64,000 nt of DNA from Nocardia pseudobrasiliensis NBRC 108224 (GCF_001613105.1 NZ_BDBS01000061.1:1-64000); one strand, 5' to 3'; shown: positions 34,926 to 43,890, counted from the first letter of the stretch. Numbers and translations are program-made. Notes: generated from the letters alone by a model not told the origin.

Positions 34926-34950
34926 CTACCCGTCGGGCGCGCGGTCAACC
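34926..34950 (-). promoter_or_regulatory. possible SigF-type promoter for dps
   Basis: Minus-strand GGTT (34950-34947), 15 bases, GGGTAG (34931-34926). The -35 matches GTTT in three of four bases; the position relative to the dps start (about 36 bases) is good. Confidence 0.45.
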
Positions 34951-34991
34951 GGGTCGTGATCGGCGTCGCACCGAATGCCGCACCGGAACAC

Positions 34992-35040
34992 TTGCCAAAG
35001 GAACAGTTGTGTATTCACAATCATTGTGTGCTTACAACTG
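34992..35040 (+). promoter_or_regulatory. MFS promoter with two TTGTG-N4-YACAA operators
   Basis: TTGTG-TATT-CACAA (35007-35020) and TTGTG-TGCT-TACAA (35024-35037) are two MarR-like sites 17 bases apart, framed by CAGTTGT (35004-35010) and ACAACTG (35034-35040). TTGCCA (34992-34997) and CACAAT (35016-35021) form a plausible promoter whose start would fall at the GTG 35028, giving a leaderless message. Confidence 0.55.
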
Positions 35041-36404
35041 TTGAGGGGTTGTCGGCGCGTCACAAGACCATCGTGCTGGTGACGTGTTGCCTGAGCCTGC
35101 TGATCTCGTCCATGGACGCGACGATCGTCAACGTCGCGCTGCCGACCATTCGCGACCAGATGCACGCGCCGCTGCCGCGCCTGCAGTGGATCGTCGACAT
35201 CTACACCCTCACCCTGGCCAGCCTGCTCATGCTGTCGGGCGCGGCCGCGGACCGATTCGGCCGACGCCGGATGTTCCGGATCGGATTGACCGCCTTCGCC
35301 CTCGGATCGCTGCTGTGCAGCCTCGCCCCGAATGTCGACACCCTGATCGCCGCCCGATTCGTGCAGGCCCTGGGCGGTTCGATGCTCAATCCGGTGGCCA
35401 TGTCGATCATCACCACGGTCTTCACCGGCCGGGTGGAACGCGCCCGCGCGGTCGGGGTGTGGGGCGCGGTCGTCGGCATCTCCACCGCACTGGGTCCGAT
35501 GGTCGGCGGTGGCTTGATCGACGCGCTGGGCTGGCAGTCGGTGTTCTGGATCAATCTGCCGATCTGCGCGGTGGCGTTCACGCTGACCACGATCTTCGTG
35601 CCGGAGTCCAAGTCGGCGACCGTGCGCGGGATCGATCCGGTGGGTCAGGTGCTGGCGATCGCGGTGATGTTCAGCCTGGTCTTCGGGCTGATCGAACATG
35701 AGCCGCTGATCTTCGCGATCACCGCGGCGGCGCTGGCCGGATTCGTCTACTACGAGGCGCGGCACCGGTCGCCGTTCATCGATCTGCGTTTCTTCCGCAG
35801 CGTGCCGTTCTCCTCGGCCACCCTCATGGCGATCTGCGCGTTCGCCGGATTGGGCGCGTTCCTGTTCAGCGCCTCGCTGTATCTACAGGAGACGCGGCAC
35901 TATTCGGCCGTGCACACCGGTCTGCTGTATCTGCCGATGGCGGTGGGCATGCTGATCTGCTCGCCGATCTCCGGGCGACTGGTCGGTCGCTACGGCACCC
36001 GGCCCTCACTGGTCGTCGCGGGCGCGATGATGGGACTGGCCGCGATCATGCTGACCACGCTGCGGCCCGATACGCCGGTCTGGCAGCTGGTGATCATGTT
36101 CGCCACCTTCGGCATCGGCTTCGGCACGGTCAACGCCCCGATCACGACCGCCGCGGTCAGCGGGATGCCGTTGGATCGCGCGGGAGCGGCCTCGGCCGTG
36201 GCCTCGACCAGCCGTCAGATCGGGGTCAGTCTCGGTGTGGCATTGTGTGGCCTGTTGACCGGAGCGAGCCTGTGGTGGGTACTGGCCGCGCTGGCGGGGG
36301 GCATCATCGTCCTGGGCGTGACCGCCAATACCCGCTGGGCCGCACGCACCCGCGATCGGGTCGCTCCCCTGCTCGAACAGAAGGTGCCCGCCCATGCCGG
36401 ATGA
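35028..36404 (+). CDS. MFS drug-efflux transporter (DHA2, 14-TM type)
   Basis: About 458 aa, 12-14 hydrophobic helices. Signatures SLLISSMDATIVNVALPTIR and LMLSGAAADRFGRRRMFRIG place it with EmrB/QacA-type proton-driven multidrug exporters. I favour GTG 35028, which the operator overlaps; TTG 35049 is possible. Overlaps the MarR gene by 11 bases; efflux is presumably induced when MarR releases its operator. Confidence 0.88.
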   Translation: MLTTVEGLSARHKTIVLVTCCLSLLISSMDATIVNVALPTIRDQMHAPLPRLQWIVDIYTLTLASLLMLSGAAADRFGRRRMFRIGLTAFALGSLLCSLAPNVDTLIAARFVQALGGSMLNPVAMSIITTVFTGRVERARAVGVWGAVVGISTALGPMVGGGLIDALGWQSVFWINLPICAVAFTLTTIFVPESKSATVRGIDPVGQVLAIAVMFSLVFGLIEHEPLIFAITAAALAGFVYYEARHRSPFIDLRFFRSVPFSSATLMAICAFAGLGAFLFSASLYLQETRHYSAVHTGLLYLPMAVGMLICSPISGRLVGRYGTRPSLVVAGAMMGLAAIMLTTLRPDTPVWQLVIMFATFGIGFGTVNAPITTAAVSGMPLDRAGAASAVASTSRQIGVSLGVALCGLLTGASLWWVLAALAGGIIVLGVTANTRWAARTRDRVAPLLEQKVPAHAG

Positions 36405-36813
36405 GTCCCCCACACCCGACGAGGTCTGGCGGTTACTGTCCCACGTGGTCATGGACAGCCGCGATCCCTGGAAGCGCGCCGTCGTCGAGCGAACGGGCAT
36501 GCCGTTCAGCCGCTTTCGCGTCCTGCGCCGACTGCTCCCGGGACCACTGTCGGTGAAGGAGCTGGCCCGGGCCGCGACCATGGACGCACCCGCCGCCACG
36601 GTCTCGGTGAACGATCTCGAGGAGCGCGGGCTCGTGGTGCGCACGATCGATCCGAACAATCGTCGCTGCAAACTGGTGACCATCACCGACGCGGGCATCG
36701 AGATGGTCGAATTCGCCAAGGCCACTCCGGATCCCGCGCCCGAACCGCTCACCGCCCTGTCCGCCGCGGAGCTGCGTCAGCTGCGCGATCTGCTGCGCAA
36801 ACTCGAGCGGTGA
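36394..36813 (+). CDS. MarR-family regulator
   Basis: 139 aa winged helix: RFRVLRRLLPGPLSVKELAR, AATMDAPAATVSVNDLEERG and the wing LVVRTIDPNNRRCKLVTIT. Overlaps the end of the MFS gene, so it likely represses the pair through the TTGTG-N4-YACAA sites. ATG with no strong ribosome site, suggesting translational coupling. Confidence 0.9.
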   Translation: MPDESPTPDEVWRLLSHVVMDSRDPWKRAVVERTGMPFSRFRVLRRLLPGPLSVKELARAATMDAPAATVSVNDLEERGLVVRTIDPNNRRCKLVTITDAGIEMVEFAKATPDPAPEPLTALSAAELRQLRDLLRKLER

Positions 36814-36839
36814 CCGCACCGCGGACTTAGGGTGTGGCC

Positions 36840-37733
36840 ATGACGCCGCTGCAGCGCTACATCGTCGAGGAGATCGCCACCGATCACGCCGAGGGACTGC
36901 TCAGCCGGCGTGAGGCGCTACGTCGCCTGGGTCTGCTCGGCCTCGGCGCGAGCGCGGCCGCCGCCCTGCTAGCCGCGTGTTCCAGCGACAAGACCGTCGC
37001 ACCGGCGACAACCTCGTCCGCGGCGGCGTCGTCCGCGGCGCCCGGGGTCGCCGGGGCGCTGCCCTCGACATCGATCACCTTCTCCGGACCCGACGGTCGC
37101 ACCCTGCAGGCCGCGTGGGCCGAGGCGCCGAAGCCGCGCGGCGGCGTACTGGTCATTCACGAGAACACCGGGCTGACACCGTTCATCCGTTCGGTCACCG
37201 GACGATTCGCCGGAATCGGCTATTCGGCGCTGGCGGTGGATCTGCTGTCCGAGGAGGGCGGCACCGCGAGTTTCAGCGATCCGGCGGCCGCCACCGCCGC
37301 GCTGGGCAGGACCCCGCAGGATCGGTTCGTGGCGGATCTGCAGGCCGGGCTCGCCGAGCTGGCGCGCCGGACGCCGGGAAACAAGCTGGGCGCCACGGGA
37401 TTCTGTTTCGGCGGCGGACTGACCTGGCTGCTGCTCACCTCGGGTACGCCCCAACTGGCCGCGGCCACACCGTTTTACGGACCGTTCGCCGGTGGCGAGA
37501 TCCATACGAACGTCGCCGTGCTCGCGGTCTACGCCGCGTTGGACACCCGCGTGGACGCCAGCCGACCCCAGGCCGAGCAGGCGTTGGCACAGGCGGGCGT
37601 CCCGCACGAGACCTTCGTCGCCGCGGGGGCCGATCACGCCTTCTTCAACGACACCGGCCAGCGCTACAACCCGACCGCGGCCGGCGAGGCGTGGCGGCGG
37701 GTAACCGATTGGTACGCACGCTATCTCGGCTGA
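36840..37733 (+). CDS. Tat-exported dienelactone-hydrolase-like lipoprotein
   Basis: 297 aa. The N-terminus SRREALRRLGLLGLGASAAA has a twin-arginine pattern and LLAACSS a lipobox, predicting export and lipid anchoring. The hydrolase part shows HENTGLTPF (Glu of the dienelactone-hydrolase group), the Cys nucleophile in GFCFGGG, ALDTRVD and ADHAFFND (His). A cysteine-type alpha/beta hydrolase; substrate unknown. ATG 36840 has AGGGTG upstream. Ends 13 bases inside the convergent gluconate kinase gene. Confidence 0.88.
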   Translation: MTPLQRYIVEEIATDHAEGLLSRREALRRLGLLGLGASAAAALLAACSSDKTVAPATTSSAAASSAAPGVAGALPSTSITFSGPDGRTLQAAWAEAPKPRGGVLVIHENTGLTPFIRSVTGRFAGIGYSALAVDLLSEEGGTASFSDPAAATAALGRTPQDRFVADLQAGLAELARRTPGNKLGATGFCFGGGLTWLLLTSGTPQLAAATPFYGPFAGGEIHTNVAVLAVYAALDTRVDASRPQAEQALAQAGVPHETFVAAGADHAFFNDTGQRYNPTAAGEAWRRVTDWYARYLG

Positions 37734-38233
37734 TCGGCCAGCGCCGCGCGGATCCGTTCCACCACGGCGTCGATCCCCCCGGTGGCGTCCACGGTGAGCG
37801 ACGGCTCGTCCGCGCTCGGCGGCTCGAGGTCGGCCAGCTGGGAGTCGAGCATCCGCGCGCGCATGAAATGTCCTGTGCGCACGGTCAATCGGCGTTCCAG
37901 TTCGGCGCGGGGGACCTCGAGGTAAACCAGGCACAGCTCGGGCGCGGCCGCGCGCAACCGATCGCGATAGCGCCGCTTGAGCGCCGAACAGCTGACCACG
38001 CCGCCGGAGTCGCGATGGGCCAGCAGCCATTCGGCGATGGTGTCCAGCCAGGGCGCGCGATCCTCGTCGTCGAGCGGGGTTCCGGCCGCCATCTTCGCCA
38101 CATTGGCCGCGGGGTGGAAGTCGTCTCCCTCCGCGTATTCCACGCCGCGCGCGACCGCCAGTCGCACTCCGACGGTCGTCTTCCCGGCGCCGGATACGCC
38201 CATCACGACGATCGGTCCTCGAATCTCACCCAT
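37721..38233 (-). CDS. gntK: gluconate kinase
   Basis: 170 aa P-loop sugar kinase making 6-phosphogluconate for the pentose-phosphate pathway. Walker A GVSGAGKTT, gluconate-binding EGDDFHPAANVAKMAAGTPL with DDEDRAPWL, SCSALKRRYRDRLR, and the late MRARMLDSQLADLEPP, all typical of GntK. No gnt transporter is nearby. ATG 38233. Confidence 0.93.
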   Translation of the reverse strand: MGEIRGPIVVMGVSGAGKTTVGVRLAVARGVEYAEGDDFHPAANVAKMAAGTPLDDEDRAPWLDTIAEWLLAHRDSGGVVSCSALKRRYRDRLRAAAPELCLVYLEVPRAELERRLTVRTGHFMRARMLDSQLADLEPPSADEPSLTVDATGGIDAVVERIRAALADQPR

Positions 38234-38292
38234 GCCCCGACCCTAATGCCGGCTCCGCGACCGCAAGCCCGCGCTGTTCTAGGCTCGACACT

Positions 38293-38775
38293 GTGACCGA
38301 GGAGATAACCCCGGAGTGGGCACCCAGCGGGTCGGGCTTCGAACTGGGCACCGACGGGCCGCTCGTGATCATGGTCGGCGTCGACGGGTCCGACTCGTCC
38401 TGGCGCGCCGCGGCCTATGCCGCCGGTCTGTCCCGCCGCCAGAACGCCCTGCTCGCAATCGTTTACGTGCAGCCGTACATGGCGATGGCCGGGGCCTACG
38501 GCGCGGATGTGCAGGGCGTGACCCAGGAGATGGCCGAGGATCTTGCGCGCGAGATCCAGGAGCACGCCGAGCGCGTCAAGGACGTCTACCGGGGCCGCTG
38601 GAAATTCCTGACGCGCCGCGGGGACGCCTACACCGGATTGGCCGAGGCCGCCGATGAACTCAAGGCCGACGCGGTCGTGGTCGGCGCGTCGGAGAAGACC
38701 GGTCATCGGTTGATCGGTTCGGTGGCGGTACGGTTGGTCAAGGCCGGACGCTGGCCGGTGACCGTCGTTCCGTAG
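38293..38775 (+). CDS. universal stress protein (UspA)
   Basis: 160 aa single Usp domain. ATP-binding motif VVGASEKTGHRLIGSVAVRL (G-x2-G-x9-G-S type) near the C-terminus, and MVGVDGSDSSWRAAAYAAGL at the start. A polar N-terminal extension (MTEEITPEWAPSGSGFELGT) is family-typical. Stress-related, just upstream of the SigF-type promoter of the DoxX gene. Confidence 0.9.
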   Translation: MTEEITPEWAPSGSGFELGTDGPLVIMVGVDGSDSSWRAAAYAAGLSRRQNALLAIVYVQPYMAMAGAYGADVQGVTQEMAEDLAREIQEHAERVKDVYRGRWKFLTRRGDAYTGLAEAADELKADAVVVGASEKTGHRLIGSVAVRLVKAGRWPVTVVP

Positions 38776-38795
38776 ATACCGACGGGCACGTCCGC

Positions 38796-38820
38796 GTTTG
38801 GTGTGCACAACTGCGGGAAC
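38796..38820 (+). promoter_or_regulatory. SigF-type promoter for the DoxX-repeat gene
   Basis: GTTT (38796-38799), 15 bases, GGGAAC (38815-38820); the predicted start lies about 28 bases before the ATG at 38856. The GGGAA variant also occurs at 53962-53986 before the DUF5709 gene. Confidence 0.6.
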
Positions 38821-38855
38821 TCGCCGAAACAGCCATCGAGGAAAGGGTTCTTGTC

Positions 38856-39962
38856 ATGTTGATCCGCCGACTGGCCCGCCCGCTGCTGGCCACCGCCTTC
38901 GTCGTCGACGGGGTGGACACGCTGATGCATCCCGAGCCGCGCGCCAAAGCCGCGTCCGCGCTCGTCTCACAGGGAGAGCAGAAGCTGCCGGAGCAGGTAG
39001 CCGCGAAACTCCCGTCCGATCCGGGCAAGGTGGTCCGCATCAATGCCGCGGCGCAGGTCGGGGCGGGCGTACTGCTGGCGCTCGGTCGCGCCCCGCGCCT
39101 GTCGGCGCTGGTGCTGGCCGCCACCGTCGTCCCCGCGACCGTCACCGAACAGGATTTCTGGAACGAGCCCGATCCCGCGCGGCGCGACGCCAAGCGGGTG
39201 GCCTTCCTGAAGGATCTGGGCCTACTGGGCGGGCTGATGATCGCCGCGGCCGATACCGAGGGCAAACCGTCGCTGGGCTGGCGTGGCCGCCGTGCCGCCC
39301 GCCGCGCGGCCGCCGCGCTCCCCTTCGGCGCGTCGGCGAGCGACACGCTGCGAGATCGGCTGGCGCAGCAGGCGACTCGCGGTCGTGAGCTGGCCGAGGT
39401 CGCCGCGGAGAAGGGCGCGGAACTGGTCGAGACCGTGCAGGACCGCGGGCCGGACTGGGCCGAGACGGTCAAGCAGCGCGGCGCGCATCTGGTCGAGATC
39501 GCCCAAGACCGCGGACCCGAACTCGCCGAGGCGGCGAAAAAGCGCGGCGCGCATCTCGTCGAAATCGCCCAGGACCGCGGACCCGAACTCGCCGACGCCG
39601 CCAAGAAACGCGGCGCGCATCTGGTCGAGATCGCCCAGGACCGCGGACCCGAACTCGCCGAAACAGCCCGCAAGCGGGCCGCGCAGCTGGCCGAACGGGC
39701 CCAGGAGCGCGGTTCGGAATTCGCCGATCGCGCCTCCGCGCGCGGTTCGGAACTGGCCGATGTCGCCGCCGATCGAGGCAGCGAGCTGACCGGACGGGCG
39801 CGTCGCCGCGCGACCAAACTCGCCGACAAGGCCGAGGCCCGGGCCGCCAAACTCGCCGAGATCGCCGAGGAGGCCCAGGCCCGCAGCGCCGAATTGGCCC
39901 AGCAGGCCCAGGCGCGCGGGGCGAAGTTGGCCGACAAGGGTCAGGCGCGTTTGCGTCGGTGA
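38856..39962 (+). CDS. DoxX-family protein with long amphipathic repeat tail
   Basis: 368 aa. An N-terminal DoxX domain (RRLARPLLATAFVVDGVDTL, then AAQVGAGVLLALGRAPRLSA, LKDLGLLGGLMIAAADTEGK) covers about 150 residues. The remaining about 200 residues are an 11/22-residue repeat: three near-identical units of the type KRGAHLVEIAQDRGPELAE, then more diverged ones (RGSELADVAADRGSELTGRA). The periodic charge pattern suggests amphipathic helices lying on a membrane, reminiscent of apolipoprotein-like repeats. GAGGAAAGGG precedes the ATG. SigF-type promoter. Confidence 0.82.
   Translation: MLIRRLARPLLATAFVVDGVDTLMHPEPRAKAASALVSQGEQKLPEQVAAKLPSDPGKVVRINAAAQVGAGVLLALGRAPRLSALVLAATVVPATVTEQDFWNEPDPARRDAKRVAFLKDLGLLGGLMIAAADTEGKPSLGWRGRRAARRAAAALPFGASASDTLRDRLAQQATRGRELAEVAAEKGAELVETVQDRGPDWAETVKQRGAHLVEIAQDRGPELAEAAKKRGAHLVEIAQDRGPELADAAKKRGAHLVEIAQDRGPELAETARKRAAQLAERAQERGSEFADRASARGSELADVAADRGSELTGRARRRATKLADKAEARAAKLAEIAEEAQARSAELAQQAQARGAKLADKGQARLRR
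39478..39675 (+). repeat. 66-bp in-frame tandem repeat inside the DoxX gene
   Basis: GCGCGCATCT recurs at 39481, 39547 and 39613, a strict 66-base period (22 codons); the third copy is within a few bases of the first. The low divergence indicates recent unit duplication. Confidence 0.9.
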
Positions 39963-39978
39963 GCGAAACCGCCGCGGT

Positions 39979-41601
39979 TCAGAGCGGTTTCCCCACCGCT
40001 GCTCGCAGCGCGGGTAGTAGATCGTAGAGGTTCTGACCGGGACAGGTGGTCGGGCCCGCGATATCGGACCAGTCCCGATGGCCCGATATCGCGGGCTTGT
40101 CCACGACCGGACCGGTGGCCGGATGCGTGTAGCGGATCTGGGTCAACGGATCCAGACCCAGGCCGGAACACAACGCGCCCAGCACATCCCGCAGGGCGAT
40201 CAGGGCGGCCGCGGTCGGCTCGGTGGCATCGAAATTCCCGATCAGGCAGATCCCGATATTGCCCGGATTGGCGTTGTAGACGTGGCCCGCCTCGACCACT
40301 TCCGCCCCCGGGCGCAGCACTGCGCCCGGCCGGAAGATCGGTGCGGGGTCGCCGGTCTCGCGCCCGGCGTAGACGACCCCGTTGGGATCGATGAGCAGGT
40401 GATAGCCCAGATCGCCCCAGCCCCGGCCGCCATGTTCGGACGAGGCGTGGAATTCGTACAGCGCGCGCACGACATCGCGGTAATCGGATGCGCCGCTGCC
40501 GTCGAAGTCGAAGGTGTGGTGGACGGTGATCAGCTGCACCGGAGCGAAATCGCGTGCGGTCCAGGTCATCAGCGATTCATCGGCCGCCCAGCCCTTCCGG
40601 GTCACCGCGGCGAAACCCCACGCGAACGACGTCTCGACCGGATCCCGGAACGGCGCGGCCTCGGCCCGCAGGTATCGGCGCGCGCCCCAGTAATCCTGAC
40701 CGAACCGCAGCTCGGTAACGCGCACCGGCGCGGTGGAGTCGAACGCCTCGATCATCCGACCGCCGCCGATGGCCATGGCCACGTGGTAGATCGACTCCGG
40801 ATCCCGGCTGTCGCTCGCATAGAACAGCAGATCACCGGCCTGTAGATCCTCGGCGGCCACCGCCCGTCCGCCGCCGTCGGTGGCCTGCGGCCCGGCGTCT
40901 CGCGGCAGCGTGATGCCATGCACCTGATAGGTGGTCGAGGTGAAACCCGAGCAGTCGAAGCCGAAAGCCGCACGGCCTCCCCACAGATAGGGACGCCCGA
41001 GGAACATATTCGCGAACCCCACCAGATCCGCGGCGGCGGGTTGCGGGATGTCGGTGGCCTTCGCGTAGATCTCGACGCCGCGGGCGTCCAGCCATTTCGG
41101 ACCGCCGCGCGGGGTGGCGACCGAAATCGCCTGGCCGGTGCGTCCAAGCACGGGGAGCCTTGTCCCGGCGCTGATTTCGAGGTGGCGATCGCAGAGCCCG
41201 GGATCGTCGTGGAGCCAGGCGGTCGCGATATCGCGGACCAGCGCGAAGGGACCGTTCGTCAACTCGTCGAATTCGGGGCTGGTCGTCAACTGCGCCCGCG
41301 GAATCCAGCCCGGATAGCCGAGCGGATTCTTCGGGGTGGGCTGTCCGGGCACCAGCACCTCGGCCCAATCCGCCTGCTGCCCCACCACATACACCCGATC
41401 GCCGTACAGCGCCTGGGTCTGGGTGAGGTTGTCGGAGGTGAGCTCCTGCTCCTCGGCCAGGGTCATATCGGCGAGCCAGCGCGGAATATCGACCGGATTG
41501 GTCAGGGCCGGCGCGTCGACCGGACGGGGACTGTCCGGCGTGGTCCAGACCGTGGCGGCGGCGACATCGACGAAGGCACAGGGAGGTTCCGGCGAGCCCA
41601 T
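39979..41601 (-). CDS. NlpC/P60 endopeptidase fused to PGRP/Amidase_2 amidase
   Basis: 540 aa. N-terminal part: two SH3-like regions and an NlpC/P60 domain with FDCSGFTSTTYQ (Cys) and YHVAMAIGGG (His), as in YkfC-type gamma-D-Glu-diamino-acid endopeptidases. C-terminal part: amidase/PGRP domain with HHTFDFDG, GYHLLIDPNGVVYAGR and GHRDWSDIAGPTTCPG (zinc ligands). No signal peptide is visible at the start (MGSPEPPCAFVDVAAATVWT), so it may work in the cytosol on recycled muropeptides. GGAGG lies about 11 bases before the ATG; the open frame further upstream is spurious. Confidence 0.85.
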   Translation of the reverse strand: MGSPEPPCAFVDVAAATVWTTPDSPRPVDAPALTNPVDIPRWLADMTLAEEQELTSDNLTQTQALYGDRVYVVGQQADWAEVLVPGQPTPKNPLGYPGWIPRAQLTTSPEFDELTNGPFALVRDIATAWLHDDPGLCDRHLEISAGTRLPVLGRTGQAISVATPRGGPKWLDARGVEIYAKATDIPQPAAADLVGFANMFLGRPYLWGGRAAFGFDCSGFTSTTYQVHGITLPRDAGPQATDGGGRAVAAEDLQAGDLLFYASDSRDPESIYHVAMAIGGGRMIEAFDSTAPVRVTELRFGQDYWGARRYLRAEAAPFRDPVETSFAWGFAAVTRKGWAADESLMTWTARDFAPVQLITVHHTFDFDGSGASDYRDVVRALYEFHASSEHGGRGWGDLGYHLLIDPNGVVYAGRETGDPAPIFRPGAVLRPGAEVVEAGHVYNANPGNIGICLIGNFDATEPTAAALIALRDVLGALCSGLGLDPLTQIRYTHPATGPVVDKPAISGHRDWSDIAGPTTCPGQNLYDLLPALRAAVGKPL

Positions 41602-41636
41602 AACCCACGATACCTCCGTTCGGAAACTGGTTCGGC

Positions 41637-42374
41637 TCACTCGCTTTCGCCGCGACGGTCCCCGGTGGGTAGATGCGCGAGGTGCTCGCCCACCCATTCG
41701 GCGAGCCGGTCGAGCAGGACTATCCCGTCGTCGACGATGCCCGAATCCGGCACAGCGCCCACGACCACCGCGGTCCGGCCGGACCCGTTGGGCAGCACGG
41801 CCAGTTGCCGGACCAGGGTCCCCTCCTCGTCGGGTCCCCATCCACCCTTCACCGCCGCACCGGGCAATCGCGCCAGACCCCAGCGCTGTTCGGGGACGAG
41901 CGCCCGCATCAGCGCGAGGACGTCGGGACCTCGTTCGATATTCGGCAGTCGCGCGGTGAACCGCGCCTGCCGCGCGGCACTCCATTCGGTCTGCCCGAAA
42001 GCCGTGAACTCCGGTCGCACCCGCAGCGATCGCACCCGGGTGGCCGTATCGCCGCCGTCGCGCAGCACCGCCTCCACCGCGCCGGCGGCCGCGGCCGGGG
42101 TACCCAGCAGTGACCACAGCTGCTCGGCGGCGGCATTGTCCGAACGCGTGATGGCCGCCACCACAAGGCTTTTCGTGACGGACGGTGCCGCGCGCAGGGC
42201 CGCGACCGCGAGCGGCACCTTGCTGGTCGACCAGGCCACCCCGCCGGACCACTCCCCCAATTCGACGACCGGTCCGCCCCCGACGGGAGCGCATGCGAAT
42301 CCGACGGCTCCGCCCAGCGGCGCGCTGTGTGCGGCGAAACTCGCGGCCAGGGCTCGAGAAGTGTTGGCGGACAT
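41637..42374 (-). CDS. class-A beta-lactamase-fold serine hydrolase, no signal peptide
   Basis: 245 aa with the penicillin-recognising signatures STSK (SxxK) in AWSTSKVPLAVAALR, SDN in TRSDNAAAEQL, and KGG in AAVKGGWG in place of KTG. No export signal is seen (MSANTSRALAASFAAHSAPL), unlike true secreted beta-lactamases. Lies 35 bases upstream of the NlpC/P60-amidase gene on the same strand, so a shared role in peptidoglycan recycling is possible (inference). Confidence 0.78.
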   Translation of the reverse strand: MSANTSRALAASFAAHSAPLGGAVGFACAPVGGGPVVELGEWSGGVAWSTSKVPLAVAALRAAPSVTKSLVVAAITRSDNAAAEQLWSLLGTPAAAAGAVEAVLRDGGDTATRVRSLRVRPEFTAFGQTEWSAARQARFTARLPNIERGPDVLALMRALVPEQRWGLARLPGAAVKGGWGPDEEGTLVRQLAVLPNGSGRTAVVVGAVPDSGIVDDGIVLLDRLAEWVGEHLAHLPTGDRRGESE

Positions 42375-42420
42375 GACCCATCATGGTCCGCCGCGAGCGG
42401 ACCGCGGCGCAGAATGACAT

Positions 42421-43890
42421 ATGGGAACCGACGATTCCACCGAGGCCGCGGGCCTCGCGCGCGGCGCGATCGGTCTGCGTGAGGTCCTGTTCCAATCCGT
42501 CACCTCCATGGCGCCCGCGGGCGCGGTCGCGCTGTCGATCGCGGTCGGCGCGACCTACGCCGGGGGCGCGCTGCCGCTGGCGGTGGCGCTCGCGCTGGTC
42601 GCGTGTCTGCTGGTGGCGAGTTCGATCGGGCAGCTGGCCGAACATCTCCCGTCGGCGGGCAGTATCTACACCTATCCCGCCGAGGCCCTGCATCCGATGG
42701 TCGGATTCCTGGTCGGCTGGGGTTATGCCCTGGTCGAGGCGCTGCTCGGCCCGACGACCACGGTTCTGGTCGGCTATCTCGTAGGTTCGGTGCTGCACGA
42801 CGAATTCGACTGGCCGTTCACCGCGACCTGGGTGGTGGTCATGATCGTGGCCGCGGTGCTGATCGCGCTGCTGAACTATCGCGGCGTCAAGGTGAGCGCG
42901 CGGGTGGGCACGCTGCTCGGACTGTTCGAGATCATCGTCTTCCTCGTACTGGCCGCATGGTTGGTGGTCGAGGCGGGTTCCGCCAATACCGGCTCGGTCT
43001 TCACGCTGCGTTTCGCCACGGTCGAGGGTTATCACGGCTTCTCCGGCGTCGCGGCGGCATCGATCTACACCATCCTGGCGTTCATCGGCTTCGAGGCGTC
43101 CGCGCCGCTGGCCGAGGAGGCCCGCAATCCGCGCCGGACCATTCCGATCGCCGTGGTCGCGTCCTGCGGCGTGATCGGCTTGTTCTACGTCTTCACCGTC
43201 TACGCGGGCGATGTGTACTTCGGACCCGACCGCTATGTGAGCTTCGGCGAGCTCGGCAACGGCAGCCCGTGGATCGCCCTGGCCCGCGATGTCTGGGGAA
43301 TCGGCTGGGTGCTGGCGTTTTTCGCGATCCTGAACTCGACCTTCGCCAATGGCAACGCGGCCACGCTCGCGACCACCCGAACCTGGTACGCCATGGCCCG
43401 GATCGGCCTGCTGCCCGCGGCCCTCTCACGCACCCATCCGCGGTGGAACTCACCGCATATCGGCGTGGTGGCGCAGCTGATCGTGACCCTCGGGGTTGGC
43501 CTGCCGATCGGACTGCACTACGGTCCGGCGGTGGTCTTCGTCTTCCTGGCCACGATTCTGGCGGGGGTGATGATCGCGGTCTACATGGTGTTCAACCTGT
43601 CGTGCGCGATGTTCTATCTGCGCCGCCGACGCGCGGAATTCCACTGGCTGCGCCATCTGGTGATCCCGGTGCTGGGCATCGCGGCGTTCCTCCCGGCGTG
43701 GTTCACCGCCATGGGCATCGGCGCGCCGGTGCTGAAATTCGTGACGCCGCTGAGCTATCCGTCGAGCCTGACCGGTCTGGTCATCGGCATCTGGTATCTG
43801 ATCGGGATCGCCGTGCTGGCCTATCTGTACCTGCGGCACCCGCGGCGATTGCACGAGATGCGGCGGGTGTTCGTCGAGGAGCCGCGCTGA
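42421..43890 (+). CDS. APC-superfamily amino-acid permease
   Basis: 489 aa, about 12 helices. IGLREVLFQSVTSMAPAGAV at the N-terminus and FIGFEASAPLAEEARNPRRT in helix 6-loop are typical of the AGT/YjeH-PuuP-like APC branch. Substrate uncertain. Divergent from the beta-lactamase-like gene. Confidence 0.85.
   Translation: MGTDDSTEAAGLARGAIGLREVLFQSVTSMAPAGAVALSIAVGATYAGGALPLAVALALVACLLVASSIGQLAEHLPSAGSIYTYPAEALHPMVGFLVGWGYALVEALLGPTTTVLVGYLVGSVLHDEFDWPFTATWVVVMIVAAVLIALLNYRGVKVSARVGTLLGLFEIIVFLVLAAWLVVEAGSANTGSVFTLRFATVEGYHGFSGVAAASIYTILAFIGFEASAPLAEEARNPRRTIPIAVVASCGVIGLFYVFTVYAGDVYFGPDRYVSFGELGNGSPWIALARDVWGIGWVLAFFAILNSTFANGNAATLATTRTWYAMARIGLLPAALSRTHPRWNSPHIGVVAQLIVTLGVGLPIGLHYGPAVVFVFLATILAGVMIAVYMVFNLSCAMFYLRRRRAEFHWLRHLVIPVLGIAAFLPAWFTAMGIGAPVLKFVTPLSYPSSLTGLVIGIWYLIGIAVLAYLYLRHPRRLHEMRRVFVEEPR

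Noticed and set aside
41602..43035. N-terminal extension of the NlpC/P60-amidase frame to over 1000 residues
   Set aside because: The extension is antisense to the permease and out of phase over the beta-lactamase-like gene; ATG 41601 has its own ribosome site and the domains begin there.
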